From assembly GCF_036127095.1 (NCBI RefSeq), contig NZ_CP108006.1, positions 3,720,001-3,784,000 on the forward strand: a stretch of DNA of 64,000 nucleotides, written 5' to 3'. A program made the position numbers and the translations under genes. This DNA is from Streptomyces sp. NBC_00335 (GTDB lineage: Bacteria > Actinomycetota > Actinomycetes > Streptomycetales > Streptomycetaceae). Each line of letters begins with the position of its first letter. The stretch's first letter is position 1. The notes under the pieces were generated by a model. The model searched no databases. It was not told the DNA's origin and saw nothing but the letters and a program-made list of their open reading frames with translations. Of the stretch, positions 35,076-43,639 are shown piece by piece.

Positions 35076-35275
35076 GTGTTCTCAGCCGTCCGGCGTTTGA
35101 GTGTTCTCAGCCGTCCGGCGTTTGAGGACCGGGGTCTGGGGCGGAGCCCCAGAGGGGCCCGGGCGCAGCCCGGCACCCCTCCCCAGCCCGTCCGGCGCTT
35201 GAGGACCGGGTCAGGGCAGAGCCCTGGGAACGGTGGAAGGGCGGGTAGGGGAACTCCGCCCCGCGCAGCGGCAGG
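35058..35275. repeat. Composite intergenic repeat R4 with 25-bp tandem copies
   Basis: Units 35058-35082 and 35083-35107 are identical (CAGCCGTCCGGCGTTTGAG + TGTTCT) and a third copy begins at 35108, continuing into the full composite element: GGGGCGGAGCCCC hairpin, a second CGTCCGGCGCTTGAGGACCGG core, and the GGAAGGGCGGG...CCCGCGCAGCGGCA tail. Further copies of the CCCCGCGCAGCGGCA tail follow to about 35345. The 334-bp gap 35076-35409 contains nothing but this array and the polymerase leader. Confidence 0.88.
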
Positions 35276-35409
35276 GGCCACCACGCGGACTGCGGCCCCG
35301 CGCAGCGGCAAGGGTCGCTGCGCGGACCGCGCCCCGCGCACCGGCACGCACGCCTGTACGAGCGCGGCGCGCACGAGCACTGTCGGACCCCGATGGGACA
35401 CTCGCACTC

Positions 35410-37077
35410 ATGAGCGATCGCACCCCTCGGTGGGCCCTCGCCGAGGACGGCGACGCCCGCTGGCACGCCGCGCCCCTCCCCGGTCCCGACGGGCCCACGG
35501 ACGGAGCCCGTGTCACCACCACCGACCCCGCCGAGGCGATCCGCGCCGCCCCCGCCGGCACCCGCTGGGTCTGGCGCTCCACACAGGCCGTCTACCCCCG
35601 GCTCCTCGCCGCCGGAGCCCGCGTGGACCGCTGCCACGACATCGAGGACGCCGAGCTGCTGCTGCTCGCCCACGAGGGCCGCCTCGGCGAGCCCCGCTCG
35701 GCGGCCGCCGCCTGGGCCCGCCTGACGAACGCCCCCGTACCGCCCGATCCCCCGCAGCGCGCGGCGGAGCCCGGCAGCCAGCACTCGCTCTTCGACCCCC
35801 AGCCCGCCCCCGTACCGCTCGACGCCCTCGTCGCCGTCCACGCCGACCAGGCGAAGCGGCTCGACGCCACCGCCCACCCCGACCGGATGCGGCTGCTGGT
35901 GGCTTCCGAGTCGGCGGCCTTCCTGGTCGCCGCCGAGATGAACCGCGCGGGCCTGCCCTGGCGGGCCGACGTCCACCGGGCCCTGCTCACCGAGCTGCTC
36001 GGCGAGCGGTACGCGGGCCGCGGCCAGCCCCGCCGGCTCGCCGAGCTGGCCGACGAGGTCTCGGCGGCGTTCGGGCGCCGCGTACGGCCCGAGCTGGCCG
36101 CCGACGTCATCAAGGCCTTCGCGGAGGCCGGGATCAAGCTCAAGTCCACCCGCCGCTGGGAGATCCAGGACCTGGAACACCCCGCGGTGGAGCCGCTGCT
36201 CGCGTTCAAGAAGCTGTACCGGATCTACACCGCCCACGGCTGGTCCTGGCTCGCGGACTGGGTCCACGACGGCCGTTTCCGCCCCGAGTTCATCCCCGGC
36301 GGCACCTTCACCGGCCGCTGGGTCACCAACGGCGGCGGGGCCCTGCAGATCCCCAAGGTGATCCGCCGGGCGGTCGTCGCCGATCCCGGCTGGCGGCTCG
36401 TGGTGGCCGACGCCGACCAGATGGAGCCCCGGGTGCTCGCCGCGATCTCCCGGGACCCCGCCTTCATGGAGGTGGCCGGCCGCCCCGAGGACCTGTACAC
36501 CTCCATCTCCCGCCAGGGCTTCTCCGGCGACCGCGACATGGCCAAGATCGCCGTCCTCGGCGCGGTGTACGGGCAGACCTCCGGGGACGGCCTGAAGAAC
36601 CTTGCCGCGCTGCGCCGCCGCTTCCCCCGGGCCGTGGCCTACGTGGACGACGCCGCGAAGGCGGGCGAGGAGGGCCGGCTCGTACGGACCTGGCTGGGCC
36701 GGACCTGCCCGCCCCCGGCCGATCCGGAGGAGGCGGAGGAGGCCCCCGACGGCTATGTCCCCAGCTACGCCTCCACCGACGCCCGGGCGCGCGGCCGCTT
36801 CACCCGCAACTTCGTCGTGCAGGGCAGCGCCGCGGACTGGGCGCTGCTCCTGCTCGCCGCCCTGCGCCGGTCCCTCGCGGAGGCGGGGATGCGGGCCGAG
36901 CTGGTCTTCTTCCAGCACGACGAGGTCATCGTCCACTGCCCCGAGGAGGAGGCGCAGGCCGTGGCCGCGGCCATCCGCGAGGCGGGCGACCTGGCCGGCC
37001 GCATCACCTTCGGCGACACCCCGGTCCGCTTCCCCTTCAGCACGGCGGTGGTCGAGTGCTACGCGGACGCCAAATAG
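35410..37077 (+). CDS. PolA-type DNA polymerase, 3'-5' exonuclease-like N-terminus
   Basis: A 555-aa family A polymerase, shorter than PolI and lacking the 5'-3' exonuclease domain. The polymerase core carries motif A VADADQMEPRVLAAIS near residue 332, motif B (DMAKIAVLGAVYGQTSG) near 377, and motif C QHDEVIVH near 500, so catalytic residues are intact. The N-terminal 180 residues align with a degenerate proofreading domain. This is the extra PolA-like polymerase known in Streptomyces; role in repair or replication end-processing is inferred. ATG 35410 was chosen over upstream in-frame starts that lie in repeat DNA. Confidence 0.93.
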   Translation: MSDRTPRWALAEDGDARWHAAPLPGPDGPTDGARVTTTDPAEAIRAAPAGTRWVWRSTQAVYPRLLAAGARVDRCHDIEDAELLLLAHEGRLGEPRSAAAAWARLTNAPVPPDPPQRAAEPGSQHSLFDPQPAPVPLDALVAVHADQAKRLDATAHPDRMRLLVASESAAFLVAAEMNRAGLPWRADVHRALLTELLGERYAGRGQPRRLAELADEVSAAFGRRVRPELAADVIKAFAEAGIKLKSTRRWEIQDLEHPAVEPLLAFKKLYRIYTAHGWSWLADWVHDGRFRPEFIPGGTFTGRWVTNGGGALQIPKVIRRAVVADPGWRLVVADADQMEPRVLAAISRDPAFMEVAGRPEDLYTSISRQGFSGDRDMAKIAVLGAVYGQTSGDGLKNLAALRRRFPRAVAYVDDAAKAGEEGRLVRTWLGRTCPPPADPEEAEEAPDGYVPSYASTDARARGRFTRNFVVQGSAADWALLLLAALRRSLAEAGMRAELVFFQHDEVIVHCPEEEAQAVAAAIREAGDLAGRITFGDTPVRFPFSTAVVECYADAK

Positions 37078-37087
37078 CCGCCCGCCA

Positions 37088-38359
37088 CTACTGCCCGTAC
37101 TCCGCGGCCCACTTCCGGCTCGTCGCGAGCTCCGTCATCCGCTCCACCGTCAGCACCGGCGCCTTGCGGGTCGCCGCCGACGACTGGCTCTCGGAGTTGA
37201 ACGAGGACACGATCACCCGGGTCCCGTTCGGCAGGAGCGCCTCGGCGCTCCACCAGATCACGCCCTTCCCGCCCTTCTCCCCCGGCCGCTTGCGGGTCAG
37301 GAACTTCGTCCCGTCCGGCAGCGTCTCGGCAGAAACGAACACCTCGTCCCACATCCCCGGGTACTTCACGCTGTCGGGCTGGATCTGGAGGCTGACCAGC
37401 GACTTGCCCTTGCCGTCGTCGAGCACCAGGTAGCCCAGGTCGTCCCCGTCATCGTCCCGGCGCACGACCGGGATCCCGTCCTTGCTCAGCATTTCGCCCA
37501 GGATGTCCACGGCCTTCGGCCCCCGGCGGGCGGGCTCCTGCTGCGGCGACTGGCCGGCGGCGGGCAGGTCGTTCAGGGCGGGGTGCCACAGCGGGGACGT
37601 CACGAGCGCCTTGAGCTGCGCGAGGGTCAGCGGCGGCGTCGGGCGGGCGACGGGCGCGCCCTTCTGTTCCTCCGCGTTCCACTCCTGGGCGTCCACGAGG
37701 AACCCCTGGGGGGTCACGACCGTGGCGCGCCAGCACTTCGTGTCCTCGCGGCGGTCGGGGTACTCGTACCCCTTGAGGAGCAGCAGCCGGGAGCCGTCCG
37801 GAAGCTTCTCGGACGTGCAACTGTCCGTGTTCAGCGTGACCTTGGAGGGGCACTTCAGCATGTCGTCGGCCATCTCGCCCTTCGGGTCCACCCGGCTGAG
37901 ACCGAAGGCGATGCGGCCCTTGCCCTCGCCGTCACCGAAGACCCCGGCCACCATCGGGCCGCCCGTCCGCTCGCCCGTGCCCCTCGCCTCGATGTTGCTG
38001 AGCTGCCCCTGTGGCAGCAGCTGCTTGAACACCCCGGTCAGCTGCTCGGCGGAGACGGCCCCGCTGCCGACGCGGTCCATGCCCGGCGGCGGTGTCTGCG
38101 GGGCGGGCGGCTCGGGCGAGTTCGCCACGACCTCGCCCCGGTCGCCTCCGCCGCCCGGGCCGAGCAGCCCGTTCGCGTAGGCCCCGAAGGAGCCGATCAG
38201 GGCCAGGGCGAGCGCCGAGCCGCCGGCCACGGCGGCCCGGCGACGGGCCACCATCCGCCGCCCGCGCCGCTCCCCGGCGTCGACGAGGTCGCGGCCTTCG
38301 GCCGTGAAGCCCTCACCCGTACGCCGGAGGGCTTCACCGAGCTCATCTTCAAGGGACAT
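37088..38359 (-). CDS. Single-pass membrane protein partnered with a sigma factor (CU044_5270-like)
   Basis: A 423-aa protein: about 40 cytosolic residues (LEDELGEALRRTGEGFTAEG), one membrane helix (AVAGGSALALALIGSFGAY, 43-62), a Pro-rich linker, then a large extracytoplasmic domain with four cysteines and a C-terminal MSELATS-type helix. The layout is that of regulators anchored next to SigE-type sigma factors, and it follows the sigma gene by 95 bp on the same strand. It may sense an envelope signal and hold the sigma factor, but no zinc-binding anti-sigma motif is visible, so the function is inferred. Confidence 0.72.
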   Translation of the reverse strand: MSLEDELGEALRRTGEGFTAEGRDLVDAGERRGRRMVARRRAAVAGGSALALALIGSFGAYANGLLGPGGGGDRGEVVANSPEPPAPQTPPPGMDRVGSGAVSAEQLTGVFKQLLPQGQLSNIEARGTGERTGGPMVAGVFGDGEGKGRIAFGLSRVDPKGEMADDMLKCPSKVTLNTDSCTSEKLPDGSRLLLLKGYEYPDRREDTKCWRATVVTPQGFLVDAQEWNAEEQKGAPVARPTPPLTLAQLKALVTSPLWHPALNDLPAAGQSPQQEPARRGPKAVDILGEMLSKDGIPVVRRDDDGDDLGYLVLDDGKGKSLVSLQIQPDSVKYPGMWDEVFVSAETLPDGTKFLTRKRPGEKGGKGVIWWSAEALLPNGTRVIVSSFNSESQSSAATRKAPVLTVERMTELATSRKWAAEYGQ

Positions 38360-38454
38360 GCGGAATCGAACCTTCCGTTCACAGGGATCGTGGAATGAGG
38401 AGAAGCGGAGAGAAGGAGGTGCGCGGGAGAGGGGCGGGAGGGGGCGGGAGGGGC

Positions 38455-38964
38455 TCAGCGCCCCGCGAACTCCGCCAGAGAACCGCCCAGTTGCTCCCGC
38501 AGCCGGGTCAGCGCTCGCGAGCTGCGGGTCCGTACCGCCGCCGAGCTGACGTTCATCGCGTCGGCGGTCTCCTCGACGCTGCGGTCCTCCCAGTACCGCA
38601 GCACCAGGACCGCCCGGTCCTTCGGCGCCAGCCTCCCCAGCGCCTCCAGCAGCGTCAGCCGCAGCGCGGGATCGCCGCCGGCCGGCGCGCCCGCGTCGGG
38701 GAACTCCCCGACCGGGCGCTCCCCCGCCGACCGGCGGCGCTGGTGCGTCAGGAAGGCACGCACCAGCACGGTTTGCGCGTACGCCGCCGGATTGTCTATC
38801 CGTGCGACGCGCGCCCAGAGCAGGTACATCCGCCCGAGGGTCTCCTGTACGAGATCCTCCGCGAGGTGGGTGTCACCGCTCGTCAGCAGACAGGCCGACC
38901 GGTACAAGTGCGCCGATCTGCCCATCGCGAACTCACGGAACCCATCTCTGCGTCCGTACCCCAT
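38455..38964 (-). CDS. SigE-family RNA polymerase sigma factor
   Basis: A 169-aa group-4 sigma factor. Region 2 includes FREFAMGRSAHLYRSACLLT and DTHLAEDLVQETLGRMYLLW (-10 contact), and region 4 includes LGRLAPKDRAVLVLRYWEDR and SVEETADAMNVSSAAVRTRS (-35 contact). It belongs to the short SigE-like family of actinobacteria. ATG 38964 follows GGGGGAG. The linked membrane protein downstream is the probable regulator or target. The first gene of a likely two-gene unit. Confidence 0.92.
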   Translation of the reverse strand: MGYGRRDGFREFAMGRSAHLYRSACLLTSGDTHLAEDLVQETLGRMYLLWARVARIDNPAAYAQTVLVRAFLTHQRRRSAGERPVGEFPDAGAPAGGDPALRLTLLEALGRLAPKDRAVLVLRYWEDRSVEETADAMNVSSAAVRTRSSRALTRLREQLGGSLAEFAGR

Positions 38965-39029
38965 CCACTCCCCCTCGTGTGCGTCTCACCCCAATGACGC
39001 GACGGGGACCGGGAATGTTTCAGCCGATC

Positions 39030-39611
39030 TCAAACTGATGCGGACCCGGTCTCAGAGCCGGTCCCGGACCCCTTCTCGGACCCGGTCTCGGACCCCTTCT
39101 CGGACGCGCTCTCGGAGAGGTCGTGGAAGTACACGTGGAACTCCTCCCGCACGAACCCCTCGGCCTCGTACAGCCCTTGGGCGACGAGGTTGTCGTACGC
39201 CGTCTCCAGCTGCACGCCAGAGACCCCGGCCTCCCTCGCCCGGCGCAGCACCTCGCGCAGCAGCGCGCGGCCCGCGCCCGTACGGCGGCCGGCGGGGGCC
39301 ACGTAGAGGTCGCCCAGCAGCCACGCGGGCTTCATGGCCAGCGAGGAGAACATCGGATAGACCTGCGCGAAGCCGACCGTGCCCGCACCGGGGACCTCGG
39401 CCAGCAGGATGAAGGAGTCCCCGCCCGCCAGCCGCTCCGCCAGGAAGGCGCGCGGCCGCTCCGGGTCCTCGACCTCCACCTCGTAGAACTCCAGGTAGCC
39501 GCGGAAGAGCTCGGCGGCGATGTCCAGATCCGCCTCGCCCGCCTGCCGCAGGACCACCTTGTCCGGCTCTCCGGCCCCCAGGAGTTCGCCCTGCGTCTTC
39601 CGACCGTTCAT
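39030..39611 (-). CDS. GNAT acetyltransferase with repetitive C-terminal tail
   Basis: A 193-aa acetyltransferase. The acetyl-CoA loop is LLGDLYVAPAGRRTGAGRAL near residue 98-118 (RRTGAG), with VQLETAYDNLVAQGLYEAEG near 135 and the strand FVREEFHVYF. After residue about 165 comes a non-globular tail (ASEKGSETGSEKGSGTGSET) made of a KGSE/TGSE repeat. The tail is encoded by matching imperfect tandem DNA repeats at about 39050-39115. ATG 39611 is used; an upstream in-frame start adds 19 unlikely residues. Substrate unknown. Confidence 0.85.
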   Translation of the reverse strand: MNGRKTQGELLGAGEPDKVVLRQAGEADLDIAAELFRGYLEFYEVEVEDPERPRAFLAERLAGGDSFILLAEVPGAGTVGFAQVYPMFSSLAMKPAWLLGDLYVAPAGRRTGAGRALLREVLRRAREAGVSGVQLETAYDNLVAQGLYEAEGFVREEFHVYFHDLSESASEKGSETGSEKGSGTGSETGSASV

Positions 39612-39734
39612 ACCGCTCTCCTTCGTCCACTCCCGCGCGCCGATTCCATTGTGCGCGGGGGGTCCCAATCCACCGGCGCCGCCCTACGCTACGGCCGGGC
39701 CGGCAGGGGACCGGCCCGTATCGGGGGGCCACAC

Positions 39735-40298
39735 ATGACACCGCTCGGCACGCTCGTCATCGTCTGCGTCGTGATCGTCCTGCTGGTGCCGGTCTGGCTG
39801 ACCGCCACCTACAACGGACTCGTCCGGCGCCGCAACCAGGTCGACAACGCCTGGGCCCAGGTCGACGTCCAGCTCAAACGGCGCTACGACCTGATCCCGA
39901 ACCTCGTCGAGACCGTCAAGGCCTACGCCGCCCACGAGCGCGGCACCTTCGAGGCCGTCGTCCGGGCCCGCGAAGCGGCCGTCGCCGCCAGCGGCCCCGC
40001 CGACAAGGAACGGGCCGAGGCCGTCCTGCGCACCGGCCTGACCGGGCTGCTCGCCCTCGCCGAGGCCTATCCGGCGCTGCGCGCGGCGGGCAACTTCGAC
40101 TCCCTGCAGCAGGAGCTGGCGACCACCGAGGACCGCACCGCGTACGCCCGGCAGTACTACAACGACGCCGTACTGGCCTACAACACCGCCGTCTCGGCCT
40201 TCCCGGCCCTGCTGGTCGCCGGGCCCCTGGGCTTCCGCGTCCGCGCGTTCTTCGGTGCGCCCGAGGGCGAAACCGGCCCGGTCCAGGTCCGGTTCTAA
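39735..40298 (+). CDS. LemA-family membrane protein
   Basis: A 187-aa protein with one N-terminal membrane helix (TLVIVCVVIVLLVPVWLTA) and a LemA coiled domain: NQVDNAWAQVDVQLKRRYDLIPNLV near residue 35, then KAYAAHERGTFEAVVRARE near 70 and QQELATTEDRTAYARQYYND near 130. LemA proteins form extracytoplasmic helical bundles of unknown function. The stop codon TAA is immediately followed by the GTG of the DUF2207 gene, making a tight LemA-DUF2207 operon seen in many bacteria. Confidence 0.92.
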   Translation: MTPLGTLVIVCVVIVLLVPVWLTATYNGLVRRRNQVDNAWAQVDVQLKRRYDLIPNLVETVKAYAAHERGTFEAVVRAREAAVAASGPADKERAEAVLRTGLTGLLALAEAYPALRAAGNFDSLQQELATTEDRTAYARQYYNDAVLAYNTAVSAFPALLVAGPLGFRVRAFFGAPEGETGPVQVRF

Positions 40299-42383
40299 GT
40301 GACCTGGACCTGGTTCATCGGGGCGGCCGCCCTGGTGAGCGCCCTGCTGTGGCTGGCCGCCGTCGGCTGGGCGGTGGTCGCCAACCGGCCCGCGATCGTG
40401 GCCGCCGACGGGCCGACGATGGACCTGCGGCCCGAACCGCCCGCGCTGGTGGAGTTCCTGACCGGCGGCTGGGAGTCCGGCCGCGGCGCCCCGCGCGCCA
40501 CGCTCCTGGACCTGGCCGCGCGCGGGTTCCTCGCGCTGGAGCAGACCGGCCCCGATCCGCGCGACACCCTCGTCCGCATCAGGCCGCCACGGCGCGGGAC
40601 GGCCGCCGGAGCGGGCGCGGAGGAGGATCTGCTCCCCTACGAGGCCCTGGTGCTGGCCCGGGTCACCGCCCTGGCCTCCGCCGGGGTGCTGCCCGTCGGC
40701 GCCCTGGCCCGGGGCACCGAGGACGAGGACCGGCGCTGGTGGCGTGCCTTCGGCCGGGCCGTGGCCGCCGACGCCCGGGACCGCGGACTGGCCCGGGACC
40801 GCTACCCGGCGCCGCTGAAGGCCGGTCTGACGCTGGCGGCGGTCCTGCCGGCCGTCCTGGCCGCCGTCCTGTTCGTGTCGCTGACCGGGGTCGGCGGCTG
40901 GTTCATGTCCCTCGCCGTCGGCCTGGGCGTGTGGGCGTGCGGCTCGGTACTGGTGGCCCGCCTCACCGGGGAGCGGGAGACGCCCGCCGGTGTCGAGGCC
41001 TGCGCGCACTGGCTCGGCGTACGGGAGTGGCTGGCCCGCGACGAGTCCTTCCCCGGGCTGCCCCCGGCGGCGGTGGCCCTCTGGGACCGCTACGTCGCCT
41101 ACGGCGCCGCCACCGGGGTGGCCCGCTCCGCACTGGCCGTGCTCCCGCTCGGCCCGCGCGACGAGCGCCGCGCCTGGTCCACGTACGGCGGCGGCTGGCA
41201 CGAGGTCAGGCTCCGCTACGCCCCCGCCCCGGCACGCACCCTGCGCCCGCCGCGCGACAGCGTGCGCCTCGCCCTGCGGCGGATCGGGTCGACCTCGATC
41301 GTGCTGCTGCTGGTCGCCTGGTGGCACACGCATCCGCCGACCGAGGTCCGCCTTCCGGTGCCGAGCGTCCCGCTGCTGGTCGTGGAGCTGGTCCTGCTGA
41401 TCGGCGCGCTCATGGGCTCCCGCTGGCTGTGGACCGGCCGGCGGCCCGTGATCCCGCTCGCGGCGTACGTGTACGGCGGCTTGCTCGCCTTCGTCGGCTC
41501 CACCTGGGGGCTCCAGGCCTCCGGGAACTGGACGGTGCCGCCCCGGGCGGTGTGGGCGCAGCTGCCTCCGGTGCTGATCACCGGTCCCGTGCTGCTCTGG
41601 TACCTCTTCCTCCTCGCCGCCGCCCTGCTGGACCTGTCCCGGCGGGCCTGGACCGAGGGCGAGGTGGTGCGGCTGCGCACCGGGAGGGGGGTGCGCCACC
41701 TGGCGCTCGACCCGGGCGGCCGGACCACGGTCACGGCCTGGCCCGTACGGTCCGGGCTGTACGGGCCGCTGCGCGAGGGGGCGGTCGTACGGGTGCTGCG
41801 GGGACCGGTGCTCGGGCACGTCTACGAGGTCGTGCTGGTGACGCCCTCACCGCAGGGCGAGCTGTTCCCGGAGGCGGACCCGTCCGAGTCCGAGGTCTCC
41901 GACTCCGGCTCCGGCGCGGAGGACTCCGAGTCCGGGTCCGGCTCCGGCTCCGGGGAGGCCCCCGGGCTGCCCGGACTCACCGTCCCCGCCGCCCTCTCCA
42001 CGCTCCTGCGGCGGGGTGATCCGCAGGAGTTCCTCCCGGTCGCCGAAGCCGCCCGGATCCTGCGCGTACGGCTACGGGCGTCGGACACCCTGCCCGGCCT
42101 CGGCATCGTCACCTACGTCACCCCGGACGGCCGCACCGCCCTGCTGCTGCAGACCGCCTCGGGGGCCCTCGGCCGACGTCTCCTCGCCACCCACAAGCGG
42201 CGCGCCGTCCCGGTCGGCGCGGGTGAGGCCGACGTGGCCTACGCGCGGGGGCGGCGGCTGGTGCTGCGCCGCGGCGAGCACGTCCTGATGCTCGAACTCC
42301 CGGACGGCGCCGACCCGTCGGCCCTGCCGGCGCTCGCCGAGGAGGCGGCCCGCCGGATGGTCAGTGGTCCTCGTCCCCGGTGA
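40299..42383 (+). CDS. DUF2207-like polytopic membrane protein
   Basis: A 694-aa membrane protein. One helix at residues 3-28, a soluble region with RATLLDLAARGFLALEQ (DUF2207 hallmark), a helix pair around 175-220, another set of about four to five helices from 330 to 460, and a C-terminal soluble domain preceded by an acidic/serine linker (SEVSDSGSGAEDSESGSGSG) at about 528-550. It has no known activity. Coupled to LemA without any gap (GTG at 40299 directly after TAA). The 3' end overlaps the convergent serine hydrolase gene by 23 bp. Confidence 0.85.
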   Translation: MTWTWFIGAAALVSALLWLAAVGWAVVANRPAIVAADGPTMDLRPEPPALVEFLTGGWESGRGAPRATLLDLAARGFLALEQTGPDPRDTLVRIRPPRRGTAAGAGAEEDLLPYEALVLARVTALASAGVLPVGALARGTEDEDRRWWRAFGRAVAADARDRGLARDRYPAPLKAGLTLAAVLPAVLAAVLFVSLTGVGGWFMSLAVGLGVWACGSVLVARLTGERETPAGVEACAHWLGVREWLARDESFPGLPPAAVALWDRYVAYGAATGVARSALAVLPLGPRDERRAWSTYGGGWHEVRLRYAPAPARTLRPPRDSVRLALRRIGSTSIVLLLVAWWHTHPPTEVRLPVPSVPLLVVELVLLIGALMGSRWLWTGRRPVIPLAAYVYGGLLAFVGSTWGLQASGNWTVPPRAVWAQLPPVLITGPVLLWYLFLLAAALLDLSRRAWTEGEVVRLRTGRGVRHLALDPGGRTTVTAWPVRSGLYGPLREGAVVRVLRGPVLGHVYEVVLVTPSPQGELFPEADPSESEVSDSGSGAEDSESGSGSGSGEAPGLPGLTVPAALSTLLRRGDPQEFLPVAEAARILRVRLRASDTLPGLGIVTYVTPDGRTALLLQTASGALGRRLLATHKRRAVPVGAGEADVAYARGRRLVLRRGEHVLMLELPDGADPSALPALAEEAARRMVSGPRPR

Positions 42384-43584
42384 CGGGCTGGGCGGGCAGC
42401 GTGTAGACGTGCTGCGGGGTCACGATCTTGGTGATCGCCTCCCCGAACAGCGTGCTCGGCTCCTCGCCCTCGGCGGAGATGTCGGTGTTGAGGAGCACCA
42501 CCAGGGTGGCATCGGACTGCTCCGGGTTGTAGACGGTCAGGGACTGGTAGCCGGGCAGCGAGCCGTTGTGCCCGATCCACCCCTGGACGTTGAAGATCCC
42601 CAGTCCGTAGCCGGTGCCCGGCAGGGCCGGTACGACATCGAGGCGCTCGGCCTGGGTGGCGGGGGTGAGCAGCTCACCCGTGGCCAGCACCTTGGCCCAC
42701 CGCCGCATGTCCGGGAGGTCGGAGATCATCGCTCCGGCGGCCCAGCCCCAGGAGGGGTTCCAGTCGGCCGCGTCCTCGGTCTTCCCCGAGGCCGTCTGGT
42801 CCGTGTAGCCCTGGGCGTGCGGGGTCGGGAACTCGGCGCCGGTCGGGAAGAGGGTGTTCTTCAGCCCGGCGGGCTCGATGACCTCCTCGGTGAGGTAGTC
42901 GGCGAGCGTCTGCCCGCTGATCTTCTCCACGACGAGCCCGATCAGGATCAGGTTGGTGTTGCAGTAGGAGAACTGCGCGTTCGGCTCGAAGAGCACCGGG
43001 TGCTTGAAGGAGTACGCGAGCAGCTCCTGCGGGGTGAAGGGCCGCCGGGGATCGCTGGTCAGCGCCTTGAAGAAGCCTTCGTCGGCCGAGTAGTTGAACA
43101 GCCCGCTGCGCATGCCGGCCAGCTCGCGCAGGGTGATGCGGTCGCCGTTGGGAACGCCGTCGACGTACTTGCCGATGGGGTCGTCCAGCCCGATCTTCTT
43201 CTCGTCGACGAGCTTCAGCATCGCGGTCACGGTGAAGGTCTTGGTCTCGCTGCCGATCCGCATGTTGAGGCCGTCGGTCATGGACGCCCCGGTGGCCTTG
43301 TCGGCCACGCCGAAGGCCCGTACGTACTCTCCCTTGCCCGGCGCCGACAGGACCACTTGGACCCCGGGCACCTTGGCCTCGTCCATCACCTTCCGGATGG
43401 CGTCGTCCAACTGCCGCGCCACGGCGGGGGTGAGCTGCGGAAACTCATCGGAGACGGCCGAACTGCTCGCCGCCGGAGGTGTCGGGGCATCCACTGCGTA
43501 CCCGGCACCGGCCCCCACGGGCACCATCAGGAGCCCCACTGCGGCCGCCCCCACAGCCGCCCTGCGCAACCGTGTCGTGCTCAC
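42361..43584 (-). CDS. Secreted class C beta-lactamase-fold serine hydrolase
   Basis: A 407-aa protein with a signal peptide (MSTTRLRRAAVGAAAVGLLM...GAGYA). The penicillin-binding-protein fold motifs are SxxK in GSETKTFTVTAML near residue 112, YxN in FSYCNTNLILIG near 202, and HxG (HNGSLPGYQS) near 345. This is the D-alanyl-D-alanine carboxypeptidase / EstB-like hydrolase family; whether it acts on peptidoglycan or on esters is not clear. ATG 43584 is good. It overlaps the DUF2207 gene tail to tail. Confidence 0.9.
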   Translation of the reverse strand: MSTTRLRRAAVGAAAVGLLMVPVGAGAGYAVDAPTPPAASSSAVSDEFPQLTPAVARQLDDAIRKVMDEAKVPGVQVVLSAPGKGEYVRAFGVADKATGASMTDGLNMRIGSETKTFTVTAMLKLVDEKKIGLDDPIGKYVDGVPNGDRITLRELAGMRSGLFNYSADEGFFKALTSDPRRPFTPQELLAYSFKHPVLFEPNAQFSYCNTNLILIGLVVEKISGQTLADYLTEEVIEPAGLKNTLFPTGAEFPTPHAQGYTDQTASGKTEDAADWNPSWGWAAGAMISDLPDMRRWAKVLATGELLTPATQAERLDVVPALPGTGYGLGIFNVQGWIGHNGSLPGYQSLTVYNPEQSDATLVVLLNTDISAEGEEPSTLFGEAITKIVTPQHVYTLPAQPVTGDEDH

Positions 43585-43639
43585 CCGTCCAACGTAGCCC
43601 CGGGCCGGGGGCCGGGCGACCGGAAGGGCCGGCTCGGGC

